Position numbers and translations under genes: made by a program. The notes under the pieces were generated by a model. It did not search any database. It was not told the DNA's origin and saw only the letters and a list, made by a program, of their open reading frames with translations. Positions 7,612-15,231 of a stretch of DNA of 31,394 nucleotides are shown piece after piece. The first letter of the stretch is position 1; the number at the start of each line of letters is the position of its first letter. Location: contig CAZIAD010000038.1 of assembly GCA_964537555.1 (NCBI GenBank), forward strand, positions 1 to 31,394, in the 5' to 3' direction. This DNA is from CAYRWR01 sp964537555 (lineage in GTDB: Bacteria; Spirochaetota; Brevinematia; Brevinematales; CAYRWR01).

Positions 7612-10506
7612 TTATTGATATTCTTCGGGGACAAACTTTTGCTTATAGGGCGGGAACTGATCACTGGAGCCGTTAAGCTTAAACTCGACTCTGATCGAAG
7701 GCTCCCAATAGGCAAACATGCGTATGGAATCTATCCTGCGGTTGATGTTAAACTGAATGCTGAGCAGCCATTCATCCAGGTCATGCTCCAGGTTAAAGTG
7801 CAGGCCCTGGACTTTGAAATTACCCCGTTTCAGGGCTTCATAATCCCAGATCTTGAGACTGTCTCCCAGGTCTGTCCAGAAATTGAGGGGAGTGACGCCA
7901 AAGGGCAGCTCACTGATGTCCTTGACAAAGTAACGATAGATCTGGGTATTCCTGACACTGGTATTAAAATTAAGCTTCCAGTATTTAGTCAGGCGCAGAT
8001 TCATGCTGAAAGACAAGGTAAATAATGAAGAAGTCTTTTGTAAAAAGTCATAGCTAAGATTGGCCCCCAGGCTCAGGGCGGTCATCTCATAGATAAGAGG
8101 CACATGCAGGTTCTGTATTGCAAACCGGGATGCCAGACCCAGACTGACATTGGTAGCATCGATGAGATCATAGACATAACTGGCAGTGAGATAGTTATTG
8201 GGTACAGCCAGGCCCAGGGTGAGGCGGGGATTACCGGATAGGCGATTGGTAAAATCCTGGTAATCCAGCTCCAGGGCATTACTGCGGGTCTCTAACAGAT
8301 TAAGGGACATGGAAGTACTGGCCGATAGCCACCACAGTTTTAAGCCGGTATTGGCAGTCAGTCTCTGGTCCAGTTTATTGTCCAGGTAATTATCTATCAC
8401 ATCATTGGTAATACGGTACTTCAGGTTGTGAGCCAGGCCGAGAGTCCAGTTTATCTGCTGCTTAAACATATTTAGACCAGTGCTCAAGCCGGTATTATGG
8501 GTGATCTCACGGGGCCGGGTGGCAGATATAGTCTTGACCAGCTGATACACCATAGAGTGGCTGAGGCTCAAGGGGACAGATAGCTGCCAGGCTTTTTCAT
8601 TCCAGGCTATGAGCGTCTTGTTCATGGCCAGTGAAGAAGTGAGACTCATATCATAACCGGATGTGGCGGTATCATTCACATTAGTACCCAGACTGGTCCA
8701 GTCCTTTCTGTTTACAAAGCTTAAAGCATTATTCCAGCTGACCAGACGGTTAAAATAGGCTCCATTGAAGCTGAGGCTGCCCGATTCTGTATGATTAAAC
8801 CTGTCGGAGGTCACATCACCATTGGTATTTAAGGTTTCTGAACCAGTGAAATTCAAAGAAGCATTTACGGATGAGTTGAGGTCATAAAACACATAATAGT
8901 TGGTAACGATCCGGGGTAACAGGGGGGCATTGGTACTGATGACCCGGTTAGTGACCATATTGCTGATACTGTTTTTCCCGGTATCTTTGACAGTAGCCGC
9001 TTTCTGGTTGGTCATGCTGATTTTTATATTGGTGATGACAGAGCCTTTTACTGTTTTACCATTAAGGCCAAGCAGGTAATCCTGTAGTTCACGATCATTT
9101 TTTAGGATAATATTAGTATTAGATAAAGCAATGGAATAGGACTGAGGCACTTTGGATTGCACACTTTTCAGCAAAGTGATGGCGGTGGGGGTGTAGGACA
9201 GGTTGGGCAGGGATCTTTGATATAGCATATATTTGTATCTACTGTTCAGGTACTGGTTGGTCTCACTGGCCACCTGGCGCTTATATATCCATGCGCCATT
9301 TAAGCGAAATTTACCCGCGTTGATGGAAAAGCCCCGGGATAGAGTCTGGCCGGTGGACAGAAAAGAACTGTCATTTCGCAGATAAAAAGTATTATCATCA
9401 GGCTGAAGCAGTTTCTTCACGTCAAAAGTATCCTGCCGGCTCTGATTGTATTTACTGGAAAAATTAGGGTCATTCATGTCTTCCCAGAATACATTGACAT
9501 TCATATCAGAAGCCTTAAAATCCATGTTAAACTTGTATCTCCAGGAGAACTGCCGGATGGAAGTGAACTGCCCTGTCCCGTACACATCCTGGAGCTGGGT
9601 ATAGCGGTCCCCCAGTGGGTCATTAAAGAGACGCACATCATCGGCCACTTCTACTTCAGCCTGGATGCGGGAGATATTGGAGATCGCTTTACTGGTATTG
9701 AACTTTACAAAGGCGTATTCGCCCAGCCTTTCATAGAGATCGAGGCCCATATTGTATCTGCCATAAGGGGCGGAATAGTCAAAGCTGTTCATCATGTACC
9801 AGCCGATGCGCTTCTCCTGGGCAAAAGCGGTCCGGATACCGGTACCCTTTTCCCATCTCAGGAAGAAAGGAAAGTACAGAAAATCGCTCTGCCCCACGGT
9901 ATAAGTCAGATGCAGAGCGTAGACTACCTGGTTTTTAAAAAACCAGAGCTTGCCGGCATAAAAGCTGTAGTGCGGCACCAGCTTTTCACTGGTGGTGAAG
10001 ACCACCTTTTCCAGTACCACTCTATCCTGATCCAGGATAGTCACAGACTGGGCATTGTAATACCAGCCCGAGGCAGAGGACATGGGCCCTATATTGGCCC
10101 CTGAGCCCATATAGGAACGCACATTCTTTAATACCCCTCTCTGCTTGGAGGGTTCAAAAATAAGACTGGTGCAGAGATAGATATCAGAGCCATAATGGAA
10201 CTCTACATCCTCATAAGCAGAGATCTCCAGGACCTGATCCCCTTTGGCAGTCACGATCACTTTACGGGCTACCAGAGTATTATTCTGAAAGCGGATCTTT
10301 ACATTACCCAGAATATGAAACTCGGTGATCTTCTCTTCGTCAAAGTTTTTAATAAATACTTCTTCGTAATTATCAAACACAATACTTTGAGTCGTATTGA
10401 TCTTTTTCAGACTGATGTCATCTTCAAATTCAGGCTTGACATTGGTCTGGGCATACAAGGGCAGCGAGAATAAAATACAGATTAAAACAATGAGTCTGCT
10501 TTTCAA
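7612..10506 (-). CDS. lptD: LPS-assembly/organic solvent tolerance outer-membrane protein (LptD-like)
   Basis: LptD forms the outer-membrane barrel that inserts lipopolysaccharide, or in spirochaetes lacking LPS possibly another glycolipid. The 964-residue protein has a signal peptide (1-19, ending LPLYA) and an OstA-like periplasmic domain (about 40-170). A long barrel follows, rich in alternating aromatic strands; the segment GQSDFLYFPFFLRWEKGTGI (about 205-224) matches the LptD barrel start. It is longer than the roughly 780 residues of E. coli LptD. The start codon is TTG at 10504-10506. It is supported by GGAG seven bases upstream and an in-frame TGA two codons before. Only one Cys is visible in the N-domain, so the enterobacterial inter-domain disulfides are absent. 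It leads the operon with tgt and the deacetylase. Confidence 0.85.
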   Translation of the reverse strand: MKSRLIVLICILFSLPLYAQTNVKPEFEDDISLKKINTTQSIVFDNYEEVFIKNFDEEKITEFHILGNVKIRFQNNTLVARKVIVTAKGDQVLEISAYEDVEFHYGSDIYLCTSLIFEPSKQRGVLKNVRSYMGSGANIGPMSSASGWYYNAQSVTILDQDRVVLEKVVFTTSEKLVPHYSFYAGKLWFFKNQVVYALHLTYTVGQSDFLYFPFFLRWEKGTGIRTAFAQEKRIGWYMMNSFDYSAPYGRYNMGLDLYERLGEYAFVKFNTSKAISNISRIQAEVEVADDVRLFNDPLGDRYTQLQDVYGTGQFTSIRQFSWRYKFNMDFKASDMNVNVFWEDMNDPNFSSKYNQSRQDTFDVKKLLQPDDNTFYLRNDSSFLSTGQTLSRGFSINAGKFRLNGAWIYKRQVASETNQYLNSRYKYMLYQRSLPNLSYTPTAITLLKSVQSKVPQSYSIALSNTNIILKNDRELQDYLLGLNGKTVKGSVITNIKISMTNQKAATVKDTGKNSISNMVTNRVISTNAPLLPRIVTNYYVFYDLNSSVNASLNFTGSETLNTNGDVTSDRFNHTESGSLSFNGAYFNRLVSWNNALSFVNRKDWTSLGTNVNDTATSGYDMSLTSSLAMNKTLIAWNEKAWQLSVPLSLSHSMVYQLVKTISATRPREITHNTGLSTGLNMFKQQINWTLGLAHNLKYRITNDVIDNYLDNKLDQRLTANTGLKLWWLSASTSMSLNLLETRSNALELDYQDFTNRLSGNPRLTLGLAVPNNYLTASYVYDLIDATNVSLGLASRFAIQNLHVPLIYEMTALSLGANLSYDFLQKTSSLFTLSFSMNLRLTKYWKLNFNTSVRNTQIYRYFVKDISELPFGVTPLNFWTDLGDSLKIWDYEALKRGNFKVQGLHFNLEHDLDEWLLSIQFNINRRIDSIRMFAYWEPSIRVEFKLNGSSDQFPPYKQKFVPEEYQ

Positions 10507-10527
10507 AAATCATCTCCAGGAACAGGA

Positions 10528-10573
10528 ATTATATTATTGTACATATTATAAGACAAGTTATCAGAAATGTCAT
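10528..10573 (-). promoter_or_regulatory. Two overlapping sigma-70 promoters before lptD
   Basis: On the minus strand, ATGACA (10568-10573), 17 bases, TATAAT (10545-10550). Then TTGTCT (10551-10556), 17 bases, TATAAT (10528-10533). Both have perfect -10 boxes; the nearer starts about 15-20 bases before the TTG codon. Confidence 0.6.
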
Positions 10574-10653
10574 ACTTATGATTTATGAGAATTGGATTTA
10601 TGGACTTTTATGACTCTTAACTTTAAAATAAAGCAATTGACAGGAGGAACATC

Positions 10654-11955
10654 ATGCCTAAAGCAGCCAAAGGTGCCAGGATATACAATCTTTTTCCCCG
10701 TTTGGTCGGACAAATGTCAGACTGGGAGAATCACTATGACAGAATAAAGGACCTGGGCTTTGACTGGATCTATGTCAATCCATTCCACTACCCCGGATTT
10801 TCGGGTAGCCTGTACGCTCCCAAGGATTATTATGAATTTAATCCGCTGTTTATCGACAGTGCATCCAAGATACCTCCCATGAAACAGCTGGAACAGGCCG
10901 TCTCAGCGGCCCATAAAAAAGGCCTGAAGATGATCATGGACCTGGTGATCAATCATACTGCCAAAGACCACCCCTTTACCAAAAAACACCCAGACTGGTA
11001 TATCCGGGACGAAAAGGGTGAGGTCAAAAGCCCGGGAGCATGGGACGGGGATACCTTCATAGAATGGGGAGACCTGGCTGAGATCGATAATGCCCATTCC
11101 AAAGATAAAGAAAAACTGTGGGCCTACTGGGAAGAACTGGTCATGTTTTATATTGAAAAAGGTTTTGATGGATTCAGGGCAGACGCGGCGTATCAGATAC
11201 CCACTGAACTGTGGCAGCGCCTGATCACTACTGCCAAAAAAAAGTATCCTCAGGTCGTATTTTTTGCTGAAAGCCTGGGGTGTAGCCCTGAGCAGACGAA
11301 AGAACTGGCCCAGGCTGGTTTTGACTACATATTTAATAGCTCCAAGTACTGGGATTTTTCCCAGGACTGGCTGCTCCAGCAGCTGGCCAATACCCGTACT
11401 CTGGCTCCTTCCATTTCCTTCCCTGAGTCACATGACACTCCCCGCCTGGCCTACACTCTGGACAACAATATAGCTGCCATTAAACAGCGCACCGCTTTTT
11501 GCGCCTTCTTTTCAGCGGGCTGGATGATCACCATGGGCTTTGAATACGGTTTTGAAAATAAGACGGATGTAGTACACACCCTTCCTGATCAGTGGGAGGA
11601 TGTAAATATCAATCTCAGTGATTATATCAAAGAGATCAATGCTATAAAAAAACAGTATAATATTTTTAATGAAGACAGCGAGACAGTGATCATAGATAAT
11701 CCAAACTGGGCCAACATAATAGTCATGCTGCAGCGCTCCAATGATAATAAAGAAAGAGCTCTGGTCATCATCAATAAAGACCTCCATAATCAACAGGAAC
11801 TGTACCTGTCCGATCTGTGTGCAGCTATGGAAGTCAAAGATGCGGCTCAAATCAAAGATATCTCCATCGGCCACCGGATGGATGCACTCCCTGCACGTGA
11901 CTTTCATTACAACCTGGCCCCCGCAGAATATAAGTTACTTTATGCAAAGGTATAA
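10654..11955 (+). CDS. Cytoplasmic GH13 alpha-amylase-family enzyme
   Basis: A GH13 alpha-glucan hydrolase or transferase of 433 residues, with no signal peptide, so it works on internal glycogen or imported maltodextrin. The barrel begins at once (ARIYNLFPRLVG, residues 8-19). All four catalytic regions are present: DLVINH (96-101), GFRADAA with nucleophile Asp177, FAESLG with acid/base Glu206, and FPESHDTPR with His260-Asp261. A short C-terminal beta domain (about 345-433) closes the protein. The subfamily is unclear: the opening resembles maltosyltransferase-type GH13 proteins, but the N-terminal domains of GlgE are missing. AGGAGG lies seven bases before the ATG. The next gene starts one base after its stop, so the two are probably translationally coupled. 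Confidence 0.88.
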   Translation: MPKAAKGARIYNLFPRLVGQMSDWENHYDRIKDLGFDWIYVNPFHYPGFSGSLYAPKDYYEFNPLFIDSASKIPPMKQLEQAVSAAHKKGLKMIMDLVINHTAKDHPFTKKHPDWYIRDEKGEVKSPGAWDGDTFIEWGDLAEIDNAHSKDKEKLWAYWEELVMFYIEKGFDGFRADAAYQIPTELWQRLITTAKKKYPQVVFFAESLGCSPEQTKELAQAGFDYIFNSSKYWDFSQDWLLQQLANTRTLAPSISFPESHDTPRLAYTLDNNIAAIKQRTAFCAFFSAGWMITMGFEYGFENKTDVVHTLPDQWEDVNINLSDYIKEINAIKKQYNIFNEDSETVIIDNPNWANIIVMLQRSNDNKERALVIINKDLHNQQELYLSDLCAAMEVKDAAQIKDISIGHRMDALPARDFHYNLAPAEYKLLYAKV

Positions 11956-11956
11956 T

Positions 11957-12658
11957 ATGAGATCAATTTTTATCAGCCTGAGCCTCTTGCTGGCCCTGAG
12001 CCCTCTCTCTGCTCTGACCCCTGGATATAGCAGCCATTACCTCAATGGAGGCTCTGCCATAGACACTTCCGTCGCATTTAATATTGATAGAGCCATCTCA
12101 CCCCGATGGAGCCTGAATTACGGCATCACCCTGGGCCGGCAATCTCACATCAATCAGATACAATACCTGGGAGACTTATACCTGGCAGGCCTGAGACTAG
12201 AACCACGCTATTACTTCAAAGGGCATGACAAACAGGGGATATTTGTAGGCGGGCTGCTTCAGCTGCAGGCTATTAATATGCCCTTTATCTCTTCCAATGA
12301 ACAGAATAGCACGTTTATTAGCGGCCTGGCCTATGGATTAAAGGCTGGATTTAAGTACGCTCCCATGAAGCTCAATCTGAACTCAAAACTGGCCGTAGTA
12401 GGTATAGAACCCTATATCAGCCTTAAGAGCATGCATTATTTTGACTTTCTGGGACTAGCTGACCAGGCCCTCTGGTTCACCGTGGGGATACATCTCATCA
12501 TCGATATATCCATCCCCTATAAACCTCACATAGTACGCCCCCTCTCTATGTCTGAGCAGCTCAGGCAAGAGACTTTAACAAATAATGCTGCTCTAAGCAA
12601 TGAGCAGCTTATAAAATCTCCATCCACTAACTCTATGATATCCAATAAGATAAAATAG
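11957..12658 (+). CDS. Putative outer-membrane/exported beta-rich protein
   Basis: Family not recognised. The 233-residue product has a signal peptide (1-20, MRSIFISLSL... ending LSALT). Strands typical of a small barrel follow, such as WSLNYGITLG, LAGLRLEPRYYF and ALWFTVGIHLIIDISI. The tail, from about residue 185, is hydrophilic and Ser/Asn-rich and would extend beyond the barrel. The start at 11957 was chosen because AAAGG lies eight bases upstream and the signal peptide begins here; the longer open reading to 11741 overlaps the GH13 gene in another frame. It follows the GH13 gene by one base (TAATATG), and the DJ-1 gene begins 10 bases after it. A link to glucan use is possible but rests only on position. 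Confidence 0.7.
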   Translation: MRSIFISLSLLLALSPLSALTPGYSSHYLNGGSAIDTSVAFNIDRAISPRWSLNYGITLGRQSHINQIQYLGDLYLAGLRLEPRYYFKGHDKQGIFVGGLLQLQAINMPFISSNEQNSTFISGLAYGLKAGFKYAPMKLNLNSKLAVVGIEPYISLKSMHYFDFLGLADQALWFTVGIHLIIDISIPYKPHIVRPLSMSEQLRQETLTNNAALSNEQLIKSPSTNSMISNKIK

Positions 12659-12668
12659 GAGTCTGACT

Positions 12669-13226
12669 ATGGCGAAGATACTGGTACCTCTGGCCCCCGG
12701 TTTTGAAGAGATCGAGGCTGTGACTATCATCGATATATTACGAAGAGCACAGCTGGATGTGACAACCGTATCTCTGGGTACATTAGAGGTGACGGGTGCA
12801 CATAATATCAGTATCAGGTGTGATAGCTCGATCGATAGTATACAAAGCAAAGATTATGACATGATGATCCTGCCCGGAGGACAGCCCGGCACCGACAATC
12901 TCAAGGCAGATGACAGGGTCATTAAGCTTTTGCAGGAATTTGCCCAGGCGGATAAAATGTATGGGGCCATCTGTGCCGCCCCTTCGGTCCTGGCCCATGC
13001 CGGACTGATACAGGACAAGACTGTCACATCCTTCCCCTCCTATGCGGATAAATTAGGCAGGGTCCACTATACGGAAAAGCGGGTGGCCCTGGACCATAAA
13101 GTCATTACCAGCCGCGGAGCGGGAACAGCCGGGGAGTTTGCCCTGGCCATAGTGGCCCTATTCAAAGGGCAGGGTATTGCGGATCAGCTCCAGGGATCCA
13201 TGCTGTACCCCCGGGGCCATAACTAA
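12669..13226 (+). CDS. DJ-1/PfpI family protein
   Basis: A cytoplasmic member of the DJ-1/ThiJ/PfpI superfamily, 185 residues, whose relatives include YajL and deglycase/chaperone-like proteins that counter carbonyl or oxidative damage. The nucleophile elbow is GAICAAP with Cys102, and the conserved acidic residue is Glu16 in FEEIEAV. LPGGQPG (68-74) and TSRGAGTAGEFA (about 147-158) are also family marks. GGAG lies seven bases before the ATG. It is third in the run with the GH13 enzyme and the exported protein. Methylglyoxal-type damage from sugar metabolism would fit the setting, but the exact reaction cannot be read from sequence. Confidence 0.9.
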   Translation: MAKILVPLAPGFEEIEAVTIIDILRRAQLDVTTVSLGTLEVTGAHNISIRCDSSIDSIQSKDYDMMILPGGQPGTDNLKADDRVIKLLQEFAQADKMYGAICAAPSVLAHAGLIQDKTVTSFPSYADKLGRVHYTEKRVALDHKVITSRGAGTAGEFALAIVALFKGQGIADQLQGSMLYPRGHN

Positions 13227-13280
13227 AAATCATCACATCCACCTTTCCGATTCTAGAACTCAACATTTAAGATTCTTTAT

Positions 13281-13322
13281 AGCTGAAAATAGCTGAAATT
13301 TATTCCTTTATTTATTCCTTTA
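13281..13322. repeat. Short tandem repeats before a small membrane-protein gene
   Basis: AGCTGAAAAT/AGCTGAAATT (13281-13300) are imperfect 10-base copies. TTTATTCCTTTA is repeated perfectly in tandem at 13299-13310 and 13311-13322. The block ends two bases before the -35 of the promoter at 13325. Confidence 0.6.
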
Positions 13323-13324
13323 TA

Positions 13325-13353
13325 TTGCAGTTAAATCATATTAATGCTAAGAT
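13325..13353 (+). promoter_or_regulatory. Promoter of the two-helix membrane protein gene
   Basis: TTGCAG (13325-13330), 17 bases, TAAGAT (13348-13353), about 24 bases before the ATG at 13378. Confidence 0.55.
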
Positions 13354-13377
13354 TCGTAAACCGAAGGAGGTACAAAT

Positions 13378-13590
13378 ATGAATAGTCCCCTGCTAAAAAT
13401 AGTTAATGTTATTATGCTTCTGGTTTTTCTGTCCCTGAGCCTGTCCGGGATCTTTCATGAAATGATAGATCATGAGCTGTTTGAGAAAATACATCCCATT
13501 ATGGGATATACTCTGACCGGGCTGGTCCTCATCCACCTGATCCTGAACCGGGAATGGATAGCCAGGGTCCTTTTTAAAAAGAAAGCCTAA
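13378..13590 (+). CDS. Small DUF4405-like membrane protein
   Basis: A 70-residue protein with two predicted membrane helices (about 7-27 and 41-57). The second half, IHPIMGYTLTGLVLIHLILN, with His39 and His53 one face apart and a following Glu-Trp-Ile, matches the pattern of DUF4405/cytochrome-b-like helices. His27 and His32 lie near the end of helix 1. Heme binding by a dimer is possible but not shown. AAGGAGG lies seven bases before the start, and it has its own promoter, so it is a real gene despite its size. It is convergent with flaB; the hairpin between them is mainly the flaB terminator. Confidence 0.7.
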   Translation: MNSPLLKIVNVIMLLVFLSLSLSGIFHEMIDHELFEKIHPIMGYTLTGLVLIHLILNREWIARVLFKKKA

Positions 13591-13620
13591 AAAAAAAGAG
13601 CGTCCCGCGGAGGGACGCTC
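13588..13620 (-). terminator. Rho-independent terminator of flaB
   Basis: A perfect nine-base stem (GAGCGTCCC 13598-13606 with GGGACGCTC 13612-13620) and five-base loop is followed on the minus strand by at least seven T. It lies 20 bases after the flagellin stop and may also stop transcripts of the convergent small gene, though without a T-run on that strand. Confidence 0.88.
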
Positions 13621-13640
13621 TAAAACTCAAGATCTTTTGA

Positions 13641-14513
13641 TTATCTGAGTAACTGCAGCATCAACTGAGGCTTCTGGTTTGCCTGGGCCAGCATCGCTGT
13701 AGCAGCCTGAGTCAGGATCTGACTTCTGACAAAGTGAGTCATCTCTTCAGCCATGTTAGTGTCACGGATACGGGATTCAGCAGCCTGCAGATTCTCATAA
13801 CCCACCATGATACCCTTGGAAGCATGGGTCAGACGGTTCTGATATGCACCCAGGTTAGCTCTCTGTTTGCTTACTTTCATCAATGCCTGGTCGATCAGTC
13901 CGATAGCCATGTTAGCCTTGTCGGGGGTAGAAATACTGATGAAAGATGCAGTCTCAGGATTACCTACAGGGGCCTTGATTCCCAGACCCTGTGAGCTCAT
14001 TGTACCGATGTACATTCTTTCTCTCTGGTCCATATTGGCACCGACATGCAGCCACATACTGGCCATAACAGTGTTCTCACCGGTAGGTGCAGCAAAACGT
14101 CCGGTCAGCAGGTTCATTCCATTGAACTGGGCATGAGAAGCAATACGGTCAAGCTCATCTACCATTTCAGAAACTTCTACCTGGATCATCATACGGTCTT
14201 CACCGGAATAGATACCATTAGAAGCCTGTACAGCCAGTTCTCTCAAACGCTGCAGGATACTCTGGGATTCTTCCAGATAACCTTCTGCTGTCTGGATGAA
14301 TGAAATACCATCCTGTACATTCTGATTGGCACGCTGAAGACCACGTACCTGTGAACGCATCTTTTCAGATACGGCCAGACCTGAAGCATCGTCACCGGCT
14401 TTGTTGATACGCATTCCGGATGAGAGCTTTTCAATCGACTTGTCAGTGTCCCAATTGTTAATCGTCAGCTGACGATTGGAAAAAATTGAGCTGATGTTGT
14501 GATTGATAATCAT
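13641..14513 (-). CDS. flaB: Flagellin, FlaB type (periplasmic flagellar filament core)
   Basis: Structural subunit of the flagellar filament, which in spirochaetes runs in the periplasm. The 290-residue protein has the D0/D1 N-terminal helices (MIINHNISS, EKLSSGMRINKAGDDASGLA, about 28-47) and a short middle region (about 155-195, with GANMDQRERMYIGTMSSQGLG). The C-terminal helices contain AAESRIRDTNMAEEM and end in LLR. The lack of a large variable domain is normal for FlaB. There is no signal peptide, as flagellin leaves through the flagellar type III path. The start at 14513 follows AAGGAGG; a longer reading to 14555 is discarded. It is monocistronic, between a sigma-28 promoter and a strong terminator. 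No other flagellar gene is in the window. Confidence 0.96.
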   Translation of the reverse strand: MIINHNISSIFSNRQLTINNWDTDKSIEKLSSGMRINKAGDDASGLAVSEKMRSQVRGLQRANQNVQDGISFIQTAEGYLEESQSILQRLRELAVQASNGIYSGEDRMMIQVEVSEMVDELDRIASHAQFNGMNLLTGRFAAPTGENTVMASMWLHVGANMDQRERMYIGTMSSQGLGIKAPVGNPETASFISISTPDKANMAIGLIDQALMKVSKQRANLGAYQNRLTHASKGIMVGYENLQAAESRIRDTNMAEEMTHFVRSQILTQAATAMLAQANQKPQLMLQLLR

Positions 14514-14561
14514 AATATCCTCCTTGATATATACGGGGACATCCTTGTCCTCCATTTATAT

Positions 14562-14588
14562 ACATCGGATGATTCCAAAAAGGCTTTA
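14562..14588 (-). promoter_or_regulatory. Sigma-28 (FliA) promoter of flaB
   Basis: On the minus strand TAAAGCCT (14581-14588), exactly 11 bases, TCCGATGT (14562-14569). The consensus TAAAGTTT-N11-GCCGATAA is matched at 11 of 16 positions with the right spacing. The flagellin start is 48 bases downstream. Confidence 0.7.
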
Positions 14589-14612
14589 GAAAAAAATACA
14601 CTTTTTTATTGC

Positions 14613-14641
14613 TTGAATTTAAGCCTTTTATCAGATATAAT
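14613..14641 (+). promoter_or_regulatory. Sigma-70 promoter of frr-uppS-cdsA
   Basis: TTGAAT (14613-14618), 17 bases, TATAAT (14636-14641), 23 bases before the frr ATG. It is back-to-back with the flaB promoter; the two -35 elements are 24 bases apart. Confidence 0.7.
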
Positions 14642-14664
14642 TAATAAAAACTCAGGAGTGATAT

Positions 14665-15231
14665 ATGATTGAAGAATTTAAAGAACTGAAACTCACAGCC
14701 AATGAAAAGATGGACAAAGCTATCCATCATCTGGAAGATGAGTTTAAGAAACTGAAGACCGGACGTGCTAATGTGGCAATGGTCGAAGATATTAAATTTA
14801 ACTATTATAATAACCCCACTCCCATCAAACAGGCGGCCAGCCTCAGTACCCCTGATCCCCACACTATCATTATAGATCCCTGGGACAAGTCTGCCCTGCA
14901 TGATATTGAAAAAGGGATCTCTGAAGCTAACCTGGGATTTACTGCTTCCAATGACGGGAAAAGTATCCGGGTCTCTATCCCCCCCCTCACGGAAGACCGT
15001 AAAAAAGACCTGGTAAAATATGCCAAAGAGCTGGGTGAAGTGACTAAAGTAGTGATCCGTAACGCCCGCCGGGATATCAATGACAGAGTCAAAAAGATGA
15101 CCAAAGAAGGCCATATCTCAGAAGATGAAGAAAGAAAAGAACTGGATGAGATCCAGAAAGTGACTGACAATCATAACGCTAAGATAGAACAGATACTGCA
15201 GCATAAAGAAAAAGAAATTATGGAAGTGTAA
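14665..15231 (+). CDS. frr: Ribosome recycling factor
   Basis: With EF-G it splits the post-termination ribosome. The 188 residues are the usual RRF length. The N-terminal helix contains LKTGRANVAMVEDIKFNYY (30-48). Domain II holds TPIKQAASLSTPDPHTIII, and the C-terminal long helices contain the RRF motif VVIRNARRDIND (about 129-140). CAGGAG lies about seven bases before the ATG. It leads frr-uppS-cdsA, an arrangement conserved in many bacteria including spirochaetes. Confidence 0.97.
   Translation: MIEEFKELKLTANEKMDKAIHHLEDEFKKLKTGRANVAMVEDIKFNYYNNPTPIKQAASLSTPDPHTIIIDPWDKSALHDIEKGISEANLGFTASNDGKSIRVSIPPLTEDRKKDLVKYAKELGEVTKVVIRNARRDINDRVKKMTKEGHISEDEERKELDEIQKVTDNHNAKIEQILQHKEKEIMEV

Noticed and set aside
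10654..11955. Naming the GH13 gene glgE or treS
   Set aside because: The GlgE N-terminal domains are missing and the catalytic-region residues do not settle a subfamily, so no symbol is given.
11741..11956. N-terminal extension of the exported protein
   Set aside because: It overlaps the GH13 gene in another frame; the signal peptide and ribosome site place the start at 11957.
13281..13322. CRISPR-like repeats
   Set aside because: The units are only 10-12 bases, directly adjacent and without spacers.
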